NCBI GenBank assembly: GCA_905181725.1
Contig: CAJIYX010000108.1
Coordinates: 1 to 36,126 of the forward strand
Reading direction: 5' to 3'
Length of the DNA: 36,126 bases
DNA from: Alphaproteobacteria bacterium UBA830
GTDB taxonomy: Bacteria > Pseudomonadota > Alphaproteobacteria > MPNO01 > UBA830
Position 1 is the first letter of the stretch. Every line of letters begins with the position of its first letter. Below, in pieces: positions 15,854 through 23,061 of the stretch. Made by a program: the position numbers and the translations under genes. The notes beneath the pieces were generated by a model. That model ran no database searches, was not told the origin of the DNA, and worked only from the letters and a program-made list of their open reading frames with translations.

Positions 15854-16989
15854 GGGGCGTCACCGCCTATATACCGGCGCGCATAGCGCTGTCCGAGAGA
15901 GGTCAGAATTTCATATCCGATGGTGTCTGCCTCGTCTGCGAGATCGTCTACCGTCTGATGGTCGCCGATCATCTCGATGTTGTCGCCCGGGCTTAGCGTG
16001 TCGACGGGTACGGCGGATATATCGAAGCTGATCAGATCCATGGAAACACGTCCTACAACCGGAATTTTTACGCCTGCGGCGTATCCATGTCCGCTATTAC
16101 CCAGCGATCTCAGGTATCCGTCCGCATACCCGGCCGCGACGGTCGCCAGACGGCTGCCTGCCGGTACCGATCGTGTCGCACCGTAGCCAACGGTCGATTC
16201 GCTGTCAACGACGCGCACCTGCAGGATTTTGCCTTTTAAACCAATTACTTGTTTCATTTTCTTCGGTGCTCCAGTGGAGCGGGAAATCCCGTACAGCGCG
16301 GCACCTGGTCGTGCAAGATCGAAATGAAATTCAGGCCCCAGAAATATGCCGCCGGAATTCGCCAGAGACGCCGGGGCAGATGGCAGATCGTGGCGCAATT
16401 CATTGAAGCGGCGGCGCTGGTCGTGGTTCATTGGATGGGCGGCGTCGTCGGCACAGGCAAGGTGACTCATGACGTAGTCGAGGGTGATACCGTCCAGTCG
16501 GTCGGACGCACCCGCGAGGTCTTTCGTCTCGGCAGCTGTCAGGCCGAGGCGGTGCATGCCGGTGTCCAGCGCGAGAATAGCCGTCCCGCCATCGGGGCTC
16601 CGGCTCGCCCCGTCACCGGAGCCCCGGCAATGCGCGCCCCACAGGGCAATATCGCCTGGCGAGTTCAGAACCGGTGTGAGGCCGTGAGACGCAAATTCTC
16701 CAGCCGTGTCGCCGGCCATCATGCCATCGAGAATATATACCGTCGGACTCGTTCCGATCGTCTTTCGCAGCGCGATGCCTTCATCGATGGTGGCGACGAA
16801 GAACTTCGTGCAGCCGGCGGCATGGAGAGCTGTGCCGACCTCCGCCAGCCCCAGTCCGTAGCCGTCCGCCTTGACGACGGCAGCGCACACGCCAGGGGCG
16901 GTGATCGCAGACAGGGTGCGCCAGTTGTCGGCGATCGCGTCCAGGTCGATGGTCAGGACGGCGCCGGGATAGCGGGGTGTTTCTGTCGT
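15850..16989 (-). CDS. alr: Alanine racemase, apparently starting at ACG
   Basis: This PLP enzyme makes D-alanine for peptidoglycan. It carries the PLP-lysine motif VVKADGYGLG (Lys40 in this numbering) and the catalytic Tyr in TVGYGATRSVPAG, with normal length (379 residues). The start is odd. Family members begin with a strand like GAVLTIDLDAIADNW, which is present and in frame, but between the upstream in-frame stop (17038-17040) and GTG 16890 there is no ATG, GTG or TTG. At 16989-16987 stands ACG, overlapping the dnaB stop as TAACG where TAATG would be the usual coupling. I place the start there. The GTG at 16890 would remove the first strand and leave only six residues before the PLP lysine. 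A base-calling error or a recent ATG-to-ACG change fits equally well. Confidence 0.85.
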   Translation of the reverse strand, partial: TTETPRYPGAVLTIDLDAIADNWRTLSAITAPGVCAAVVKADGYGLGLAEVGTALHAAGCTKFFVATIDEGIALRKTIGTSPTVYILDGMMAGDTAGEFASHGLTPVLNSPGDIALWGAHCRGSGDGASRSPDGGTAILALDTGMHRLGLTAAETKDLAGASDRLDGITLDYVMSHLACADDAAHPMNHDQRRRFNELRHDLPSAPASLANSGGIFLGPEFHFDLARPGAALYGISRSTGAPKKMKQVIGLKGKILQVRVVDSESTVGYGATRSVPAGSRLATVAAGYADGYLRSLGNSGHGYAAGVKIPVVGRVSMDLISFDISAVPVDTLSPGDNIEMIGDHQTVDDLADEADTIGYEILTSLGQRYARRYIGGDAP

Positions 16990-18581
16990 TAGAACGGAAT
17001 GTCTCCCGGAGGTGGAGCGCCGCCTGCGTCGCGAGGGTCACCGTAATCGTCATCATCTTCGAGATTGTCGAACTTCGTCGCCTCGGGATGAAAGCGCAGC
17101 TTGACGGTGCCGGTCGGGCCGTGACGTTGTTTCGCAATGATCACTTCGGCCATACCACGGACTTCGCTCATATTATCTTCCCACAGTGAATATGTCTGAT
17201 TGAATGATTCACCGGTATCTGTCGCTTTACGGGCTGGTTCCATGCGCTGCATGTAATATTCATCGCGATAGATGAACATTACGACATCGGCGTCCTGTTC
17301 GATCGATCCCGATTCACGAAGATCGGCGAGCTGCGGGCGCTTGTCTTCGCGCTGTTCCACCGCACGGCTGAGCTGCGACAGCGCGATCACCGGAACCTCC
17401 AGCTCTTTGGCGAGGGTTTTTAGCCCCCGGGTGATTTCCGAGATTTCCTGAACGCGGTTCTGTTCCCGGCTGCCTGCACTTCCTTGCAGAAGCTGCAGAT
17501 AATCGACCACGATCAGGCCGAGTCCGTGCTGCCGCTTCAGCCTCCGTGCACGGGTGCGGAGGGCAGACACCGTGAGGGCAGGGGTGTCGTCAATATAGAG
17601 CGGCGCTTTTTGCAGGCGCTGGCTGGTCTGCACCAGGCGGTCGAACTCGGTCTGGTTCAGCTCGCCTTTTCTGATCTTGTCGGACGCAATCTGCGCGCCT
17701 TCGGCAAGAATACGCGCGGCAAGCTGTTCCGCCGACATTTCCAGCGAGAAAAAGCCAACGACAGGATCGTCGACCGGCGTTTCGTTACCCTCTTCATCGA
17801 CGATCGTATCGGTGAGGTTGGCGACGTTAAATGCGATATTGGTGGCCAGTGCCGTTTTGCCCATGGCGGGGCGGCCGGCAAGGATGATCAGATCGGATTT
17901 GTGCAGGCCACCGAGCAGCAGATCGAGCTGTCGGAATTTGGTGGGGACTCCGCCCAGCGCGCCGTCCCGGTTGAAGGCTATAGCGGCGAGGTCTACGGCA
18001 TCCTTGATGGATTCGGCGAAGCTCTGAAACCCGCCTTCGTAATCGCCATTGGTCGCAAGGTCGTAGAGATACTGCTCGGCCCCCTCGACCTGGCGCATCG
18101 CGCTGTCTTCCGGATCGTGCGAGAAGGCGAGATTGACCACATCCGTGCCAAGCTCGATCAACTGGCGGCGCAGATACAGATCGTAGATCAGCCGACCGTA
18201 ATCCACGGCGTTGATGATCGCGAACGTTGCTCCTGCCAGTTCGGCAAGATACCGGTGCCCGCCGATACTTTCGAACTCTTCGGTATCGAAGACGTGCTTG
18301 AGGGTCGTCGGATTGGCCTGCTGTCCGCGTTCGATCAGTTTGCTGCAGGCATCGTAAATCCGGCCATGCAGGGGATCGAAGAAATGTTCTGGGCGCATGA
18401 ATTCGGAAATCCGCTCATACGCGCGGTTGTTCTCGAGAACCGCGCCCAGGAGTCCCATCTCCGCCTCAAGGTTATTCGGCGGCTGCCGGAAGCTCTGGCC
18501 GTCATTGCCCGGATCACCGTCGCCCGGTCCATCAGCAATGTCCGGGATGTCGTCTTCGTGCGGGTGTAGGGTTGTTGCCAC
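16989..18581 (-). CDS. dnaB: Replicative DNA helicase DnaB
   Basis: DnaB is the hexameric helicase that opens the replication fork. The 530-residue protein has an N-terminal domain beginning with PPNNLEAEMGLLGAVL (about 34-49), a linker, and a RecA-like domain with Walker A GRPAMGKTA (236-244), VVDYLQLL, the DLRESGSIEQDADVVMF block and the end RHGPTGTVKLRF. The first 33 residues are acidic, Gly/Asp-rich and probably disordered. GTG 18581 was chosen because GGAGAAAG lies just ahead; an in-frame ATG at 18725 would add 48 unrelated residues. It is the first gene of the eight-gene operon. In many alphaproteobacteria ribosomal protein genes (rpsF, rpsR, rplI) precede dnaB; here a broken cfa gene does. 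Confidence 0.95.
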   Translation of the reverse strand: MATTLHPHEDDIPDIADGPGDGDPGNDGQSFRQPPNNLEAEMGLLGAVLENNRAYERISEFMRPEHFFDPLHGRIYDACSKLIERGQQANPTTLKHVFDTEEFESIGGHRYLAELAGATFAIINAVDYGRLIYDLYLRRQLIELGTDVVNLAFSHDPEDSAMRQVEGAEQYLYDLATNGDYEGGFQSFAESIKDAVDLAAIAFNRDGALGGVPTKFRQLDLLLGGLHKSDLIILAGRPAMGKTALATNIAFNVANLTDTIVDEEGNETPVDDPVVGFFSLEMSAEQLAARILAEGAQIASDKIRKGELNQTEFDRLVQTSQRLQKAPLYIDDTPALTVSALRTRARRLKRQHGLGLIVVDYLQLLQGSAGSREQNRVQEISEITRGLKTLAKELEVPVIALSQLSRAVEQREDKRPQLADLRESGSIEQDADVVMFIYRDEYYMQRMEPARKATDTGESFNQTYSLWEDNMSEVRGMAEVIIAKQRHGPTGTVKLRFHPEATKFDNLEDDDDYGDPRDAGGAPPPGDIPF

Positions 18582-18769
18582 GATTCTTTCTCCGATTATG
18601 AAGTATTCGAACCCTAGGCCCGAATCGTCTATCCGGTGAGTCTCTTCAGGGTGCCAATCCCATTTTTCCGGTGGACCGTTATCGTGAAAGCAGCCTGCCT
18701 GTGGAACATGGGGAAAATGGGGCAATCTCTGGGGACAACCTCTATCTTTTCATGGCGTTTTCCGGCGAT

Positions 18770-19306
18770 TTATGCAAGGGCCGCACGGCTTTCCCGATCG
18801 AGCAGCAGCTTGGATGCGAGGTGCCGTTTCTTGTTGAGTTGGGCGGTTTCAAGGTCTTCTTCCGGATCAGAGAAATACGCGCACGAATATTGACGGTCTT
18901 TATCGAGAAACAGCTCATACAGATCTGTCGACAGATCGTAATGATGCGCAACGTTCTTCTGCGCGAGGCCGATCGGATTGTATTGCTTGAATTTTTTGCG
19001 GCCGATGCCAATCCACCGAAGAATCCGGACCAGCGGAAAGTTCTCGACGTGGCAATAATTGATCGCGGCGACTTCTATGAAATCGAACAACGTACCGTCT
19101 TCAACCAGAATATCGCCGTCCATAAAGGCTTCTGCGACCGATAGCCCGGGATTGAGCAGCAGCGTGTAGTCGAGGCTGGCTTTGGTCAGGCGTAGCGTGC
19201 AGCGCGGTTTGAAGCCGTCGCCTACGATGTGCTCTCTGCCCTTCGCGTCTATCAGACGAATAGCCTGGGTGCGAAACGCGGACTTCAGCAATGACGTAAA
19301 CAGCAT
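18770..19306 (-). pseudogene. 3'-truncated cyclopropane-fatty-acyl-phospholipid synthase
   Basis: The frame matches only the N-terminal half of CFA synthases: LLLNPGLSVAEAFMDGDILVEDG, then YNPIGLAQKNVAHHYDLS, LYELFLDKDRQYSCAYFSDP and AQLNKKRHLASKLLL. Right where the SAM-binding motif (VLDIGxGWGG in the family) should begin, the sequence turns into ESRAALA and stops. None of the three frames of the next 190 bases resumes the enzyme, so this is a real deletion and not a simple frameshift. The catalytic domain, more than half of a normal 400-residue protein, is missing, so it cannot methylate lipids. The ATG at 19306 matches the usual start; the frame is open to an ATG at 19384, adding 26 unrelated residues. 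A rearrangement upstream of dnaB is the likely cause. Confidence 0.8.
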
Positions 19307-19573
19307 GTCCCATTCCCCATGCTGATTCACATCCCTCGCCCGGATGCTCAGGACGTACTCGATATCGCTTTCAGGATAAAACAAGATTGGTCGAAATGAC
19401 GAACAGGTATCGTCATGAACCGGACGGGACGCGAAATCTACAGGGGTAAGTCGGTATACAAATGTAGGATCGGCTTCTGCGGGAAGACACCGATAGTGCA
19501 GCAGACTATAAATGTTCCGGTAAACCAGTAGAGCGTTAATGCACGGCAGATGCAGGGAAGGATTATACTGACG

Positions 19574-19666
19574 TTGTTAACAATGCTGTAGATATCCAGC
19601 ATCTGTGATTTCGCTGTAATCTTATGGTTAACAAAGTAGAACGTTGGGAATTACAGCTCAGCTGAG
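19574..19666. repeat. Cluster of short palindromes (TTGTTAACAA pair, CTCAGCTGAG)
   Basis: TTGTTAACAA at 19574-19583 is a perfect palindrome, and a near copy, TGGTTAACAA, lies at 19625-19634, 51 bases on (about five helical turns). CTCAGCTGAG, also perfect, lies at 19657-19666. Two related sites on the same face of the helix would suit a looping repressor. Each alone could occur by chance. Confidence 0.35.
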
Positions 19667-19846
19667 ATTAAAATCTGGCAAAATCTTCGCTCGACTTTTG
19701 TGACCTCGGCAATACTGCGCTGCGAAGCCATGCACATGGTGAATCCCTTGGGTCGTTTGATTGGGTTTTTATAACATATTGAAATATATACCTAAAATTT
19801 ATCCGTTACCCTTAATAAAGAATTGTCCGGATTTCTTTCCCCAAAC

Positions 19847-19855
19847 TTATCCACA
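19847..19855 (+). promoter_or_regulatory. Consensus DnaA box
   Basis: TTATCCACA is an exact match to the strict DnaA box. It lies between manC and the broken cfa gene, about 1.3 kb upstream of dnaB. A single box may titrate DnaA or regulate a neighbour. Confidence 0.5.
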
Positions 19856-19878
19856 GGCAGAAAGGTATAAAATTCAAC

Positions 19879-19890
19879 GCGCTAGAGCGC
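19879..19890 (-). terminator. Weak hairpin after manC
   Basis: GCGCT and AGCGC pair around a 2-base centre four to fifteen bases beyond the manC stop, and on the minus strand a TTGAATTTTATA tract follows. The stem is short and the T run is interrupted, so this may be only a weak terminator. Confidence 0.3.
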
Positions 19891-19894
19891 TTTC

Positions 19895-21319
19895 TCAATT
19901 TCGTCTGTAAATATCTTCATATCGTTCGATGTCGTCTTCGCCAAGATAGCTGCCTGACTGCACTTCGATCAGATTAAGTGGAACCTTGCCGGGATTGACT
20001 AGCCGGTGAATTGACAGTGGCGGCAAATAGACGGATTCGTTTTCGTGCAAGATGAAGGTTTCGTCGTCCTTGGTTACTTCCGCAACCCCGTTGACGACAA
20101 CCCAATGCTCCGCGCGGTGGTGATGACGTTGGAGTGATAGCGACGCCCCGGCATTTACGGTGATCCGTTTGACCTGAAACCGGTCGCCGTCATGGACGGT
20201 GTGATAGAAGCCCCAGGGCCGGTAGACCTTCGGATGAAGCGAGGACTCGTCGCGATTCTCAGCCTTCAGCTTGTCGATAATAGTTTTTACGTCCTGTGTG
20301 CGGCTCAGTGGCAGCACGAGCACAGCGTCCATCGTAGCGACGACGGCGAGGCCTTCGACGCCCAGCACGGTGACAAGGGGCCCGTCGGTTGAGATGAAAG
20401 AGTTCTTTGTATCGATGGCCAGGGAATCCCCCTTGATGATATTGCCGTCCGTATCCTTGTCGCCGATCTCCCACAGCGACGCCCAGGAGCCGACATCGTT
20501 CCAGCCGATATCCGCCGGTACGACGGCGGCGCGCGATGTGTGCTCCATGACCGCATAGTCGATTGATTTCGACGGCACCGCCGTGAAGGGGTCGATGGCG
20601 AGGCGCAGGAAATCGAGGTCGGTTTCGGCACCGGCGACGGCAGCCTCTGCCCCTTTTCGGATGTCGGGTTCGAACCGGCCGCATTCTTCGAGAAAGGCGG
20701 ACGCGGCGAACAGGAACATGCCGCTATTCCAGTAATAAGTGCCGTCTTTGAGATAGCCTTCTGCCGTTGGCAGGTCCGGCTTCTCGACGAAGCTGTTGAC
20801 CTTCAGACAACCACCGTCGGCGCTAATCGGCTCGCCGCCCGCTATATAACCGTACCCGGTCTCCGGGCGCGTGGGCTTGATCCCGAAGGTGACGAGCGCG
20901 CCGTCCGATGCCGCATCGGCGGCCATTTGCACGACGCTGCGGAACGCGGACGTGTCCTCGATCAGGTGATCCGACGGCAGCACCAGCATCAGGGCGTCCG
21001 CGTCAGTTGCGGCGAGCAGGCATGCGGCTACGGCAACGGCCGGCGCGGTATTTCGGGCGATAGGTTCGAGGACGATATGGCTCGGCTGAATGTCTATCTC
21101 GCGTAGTTGCTCGGCAACCAGGAATCGATGCTCTTCGTTGCAGACCATCAATGGTGGCGCGAAGGTTGCGGTGTCCGATACGCGTTGCGCGGTTTCCTGG
21201 AGCAGGCTCTGATTAGAGACGAGCGGCAAGAACTGTTTGGGGTAGGACGTCCGGGATTGCGGCCAGAGCCGTGTTCCCGACCCACCGGACAGAATGACAG
21301 GATAAATCTTCGCAGCCAT
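19895..21319 (-). CDS. manC: Mannose-1-phosphate guanylyltransferase / mannose-6-phosphate isomerase
   Basis: This bifunctional enzyme makes GDP-mannose for surface polysaccharides. The 474-residue protein has the nucleotidyltransferase domain with GGSGTRLWPQSR (residues 12-23), YPKQFLPL, LPSDHLI, ETGYGYI, FVEKPD and YYWNSGMFLF. It ends in a cupin isomerase domain with YRPWGFY, QRHHHRAEHWVVVNG, the metal-binding HxH/E set and YLPPLSIHRLVNPG. Length and domain order match the AlgA/XanB/ManC type. GGGGAG lies just before the ATG. The leader upstream contains three 25-bp tandem repeats. No other polysaccharide gene is nearby, so the product it serves is unknown. A DnaA box and palindromes lie past its stop. 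Confidence 0.95.
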   Translation of the reverse strand: MAAKIYPVILSGGSGTRLWPQSRTSYPKQFLPLVSNQSLLQETAQRVSDTATFAPPLMVCNEEHRFLVAEQLREIDIQPSHIVLEPIARNTAPAVAVAACLLAATDADALMLVLPSDHLIEDTSAFRSVVQMAADAASDGALVTFGIKPTRPETGYGYIAGGEPISADGGCLKVNSFVEKPDLPTAEGYLKDGTYYWNSGMFLFAASAFLEECGRFEPDIRKGAEAAVAGAETDLDFLRLAIDPFTAVPSKSIDYAVMEHTSRAAVVPADIGWNDVGSWASLWEIGDKDTDGNIIKGDSLAIDTKNSFISTDGPLVTVLGVEGLAVVATMDAVLVLPLSRTQDVKTIIDKLKAENRDESSLHPKVYRPWGFYHTVHDGDRFQVKRITVNAGASLSLQRHHHRAEHWVVVNGVAEVTKDDETFILHENESVYLPPLSIHRLVNPGKVPLNLIEVQSGSYLGEDDIERYEDIYRRN

Positions 21320-21368
21320 ATATCGTCTCCCCGAAATCTAACGCCGCTTTGCTAACGCACTCGGTCGC

Positions 21369-21441
21369 TGTTGCCAATGGGCCAATGGGTCGATGTTGCC
21401 AAGGGGCCAATGGGTCGATGTTGCCAAGGGGCCGATACTGC
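21369..21441 (-). repeat. Three-copy 25-bp tandem repeat upstream of manC
   Basis: Units at 21369-21393, 21394-21418 and 21419-21441 follow each other without spacers. The first two differ by one base; the third matches for its first 15 bases and then diverges. Each carries TTGCCAA and GGGCC. The array ends about 50 bases before the manC ATG and so lies in its leader or promoter. The copies could be protein-binding sites, or a slippage product. Confidence 0.8.
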
Positions 21442-21501
21442 AATGGAATGCGTTGTGGACGAATTTCGCCGAAATATAGGTAAAAATGTATGACGGCGGT
21501 C

Positions 21502-22395
21502 TTAAATCACCGTTCTGAGAACGATCCATCCCATTGACAGACCGATGATCCCGAACAGGATTGCAATCGCCTTTTCGACCTTCCGCTGGGCAATGCGTCC
21601 CTGCAGCAGCGGGCCGATCTGGCCGCCGATAATGACGGCGGGAATCGTGTAACACACAAGATTCCATGGCACCGCATCGAGACCGCCTGCATCGATCAGC
21701 GCGGCTATCTGGGTGAAGGATGCAGACGCGATGGTGACAATCACCGTGAGTACCGATGTCGCGGCAGCGACCGCGACCGGAATATGGTTGCGCTTGACGA
21801 GTTGCGGCAGGATCACCTCGCCGACCCCGACGCCCAGAAAGCCGGTCAGAAATGATCCGATACTGGTGAAAAAAGCACCGATGATGCCTTGTTTTGGTTT
21901 CCGGAACTTGTATGTCTGGCCGTCGCGGCCCGTGATCTCGCGAATTTCGGCCGTCGCATTCACCGCATTATTGTCCGCCGTATCGGCAAAGATGTCTTTT
22001 GGCGGGGTGTGACGCAGAATGATCGGGCACAGGGTCAACATGAGCAGCGCGTAGGCGGCCTTTAGTAAGGTTTCCTGTTCCTGCAGCACGCTGAACATCA
22101 GCGCCCCGAAAATGGCGACCGGTACGGAAACGCACAGGAAGGGGACCGCGCTCTTTAAGTCGATCAGCCGTTTGCGGTAATAGCCGATAAAGCCCGAAGA
22201 AAACCCGAAGACCTCGGTCATCAGCGCGGTGCCGATCGCGGCTGCCGTCGTTAGCCGGTATTCGTCGCCAAGTAACGGGAAGATGATGACGAAAATGGGG
22301 ATAAACAGAGCGGCACCACCGATTCCGCTCAGCATCGCCATGGTGGCTACACACATAGCGATTGGAAACATAAACCAGTATTGCGTCCAATCCAT
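21502..22395 (-). CDS. TauE/SafE family sulfite-exporter-like permease
   Basis: This 297-residue inner-membrane protein has about eight hydrophobic segments and the TauE/SafE repeats, seen as AMLSGIGGAALFIPIF in the first half and GFLGVGVGEVILPQLVKRNHIPVAVAAATSV in the second, each followed by AIGTAL- or STSVL-like turns. A polar loop of about 45 residues (roughly 133-177, including KFRKPKQG) separates the halves. Members export sulfite, sulfoacetate or other organic anions, but substrates are rarely known. It is alone between manC and the lipoprotein gene. No sulphur-metabolism gene is near. Confidence 0.85.
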   Translation of the reverse strand: MDWTQYWFMFPIAMCVATMAMLSGIGGAALFIPIFVIIFPLLGDEYRLTTAAAIGTALMTEVFGFSSGFIGYYRKRLIDLKSAVPFLCVSVPVAIFGALMFSVLQEQETLLKAAYALLMLTLCPIILRHTPPKDIFADTADNNAVNATAEIREITGRDGQTYKFRKPKQGIIGAFFTSIGSFLTGFLGVGVGEVILPQLVKRNHIPVAVAAATSVLTVIVTIASASFTQIAALIDAGGLDAVPWNLVCYTIPAVIIGGQIGPLLQGRIAQRKVEKAIAILFGIIGLSMGWIVLRTVI

Positions 22396-22690
22396 ATTTG
22401 GTCCGTTAAGTTGGGAAGGGGCGACAAAGCAGTGGCTGACTATGAAGGTTGGGGCAGGATAGCCGAATCCCGGCGCACCGCTACCACTTGTTAATGTATT
22501 GAAAAGATTGTGCTCAGGCGCATAAGTCCGCGCTCACGTTACTTCTTCTAGTCAAATGACTCATTTTGTATCGATTTCGCGCGAGTCCCGCACAAAGTGT
22601 GGCGTATTCGCCAATTTTGATGTAGAGATTTGGTAGTTCGTCCGGGATTGGCAGTTTTTTATTAGAGAGTACCGCTAGGAGGTAAAACAC
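22396..22690. other. 295-bp divergent intergenic region
   Basis: This separates the divergent TauE-like and Lpp-like genes. A strong GGAGG ribosome-binding site at 22678-22682 serves the lipoprotein. The stretch is AT-rich near 22600-22665, where promoters for both genes are expected, but no pair of boxes with good spacing stands out. The 61-codon minus-strand open frame here has no support as a gene. Confidence 0.4.
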
Positions 22691-22963
22691 ATGAAGCACC
22701 TTAAACTTATTACCATTATCGCCGTACCGCTCCTGTTTGCCGCAGGCTGCGAGACGATGAACCAGAATGACAAGGCCATGCTCGACAAGGCCAATACGAA
22801 TTCAGCCGAAGCGAAGGCGGCATCGATGAAGGCCTCGGCCGACGCTCAGGCGGCTGCGTCTGCTGCGCGCGCGGCGGCTGATGCAGCCAATCGTGCTGCT
22901 GCCGAAGCAAAGGCAGCCAGTGACAAGGCTGACCGCGTCTTCCAGAAGAGCCTTCGCAAGTAG
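22691..22963 (+). CDS. Lpp-like alanine-zipper outer-membrane lipoprotein
   Basis: This 90-residue precursor has a signal peptide with lipobox FAAGC (Cys20). The mature 70-residue chain is one long helix rich in Ala with Lys/Glu/Asp at regular spacing (KAASMKASADAQAAASAARA and onward), as in OprI and Braun's lipoprotein. It ends in KSLRK, so the last residue is Lys, the same end that Lpp uses for its covalent link to peptidoglycan. A very good GGAGG site lies eight bases ahead of the ATG, and a strong terminator follows, which fits a highly expressed structural gene. The convergent neighbour is an L,D-transpeptidase, the enzyme class that makes such a link. The sequence is too simple for homology to prove it is an Lpp orthologue. 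Confidence 0.8.
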   Translation: MKHLKLITIIAVPLLFAAGCETMNQNDKAMLDKANTNSAEAKAASMKASADAQAAASAARAAADAANRAAAEAKAASDKADRVFQKSLRK

Positions 22964-22975
22964 GCACCCGAATTT

Positions 22976-23014
22976 GAAAACGGCGTTCCCTGTTTTTCAG
23001 GGAACGCCGTTTTC
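22976..23014. terminator. Strong bidirectional terminator between lipoprotein and L,D-transpeptidase
   Basis: AACGGCGTTCCCTG and its exact complement pair around a TTTTT loop. The perfect 17-bp stem is flanked by AAAA on the left and TTTT on the right, so it can end transcription from both sides. It serves the convergent genes at 22691-22963 and 23062-24084. Confidence 0.92.
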
Positions 23015-23036
23015 TATTCTACCGGCAATGAATTTG

Positions 23037-23058
23037 GACGCGCCGTTTACGGCGCGTC
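23037..23058 (-). terminator. Second hairpin just after the L,D-transpeptidase stop
   Basis: A perfect 9-bp stem, GACGCGCCG with CGGCGCGTC, encloses a 4-base loop three bases beyond the stop of the transpeptidase gene. No T run follows directly, so it may protect the 3' end of the message or pause polymerase ahead of the stronger hairpin at 22976-23014. Confidence 0.6.
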
Positions 23059-23061
23059 GGT

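Larger units (their letters stand above)
19385..19894. other. 510-bp AT-rich gap with a DnaA box and palindromes
   Basis: No coding frame is convincing on either strand. The stretch is AT-rich, especially 19740-19830. It holds one perfect DnaA box, two related GTTAAC palindromes, one CTCAGCTGAG palindrome and a small hairpin after manC. It must contain the promoter that once served the truncated cfa gene. A replication origin is not supported, since only one DnaA box is seen. Confidence 0.5.

Noticed and set aside
15850-16890. Alanine racemase starting at GTG 16890
   Set aside because: It would drop the conserved first strand and leave six residues before the PLP lysine; the in-frame upstream part clearly belongs to the protein.
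17484-18569. Plus-strand open frame of 361 codons
   Set aside because: Antisense shadow of dnaB, which is well supported by Walker and DnaB-specific motifs.
19385-19894. Chromosomal origin of replication
   Set aside because: Only one perfect DnaA box is present and no dnaA, gidA or parAB genes are near; dnaB proximity alone is not evidence.
21369-21441. CRISPR array
   Set aside because: The 25-bp units are contiguous with no spacers and only three copies; no cas genes are present.
21213-21443. 76-codon minus-strand frame running through the 25-bp repeats
   Set aside because: Its repetitive PLGNIDPLA-like peptide is simply the tandem repeat translated; it also overlaps the manC start in another frame.
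22514-22699. 61-codon minus-strand frame upstream of the Lpp-like gene
   Set aside because: It overlaps the ribosome-binding site and start of the lipoprotein gene, shows no family pattern, and has no ribosome-binding site of its own.
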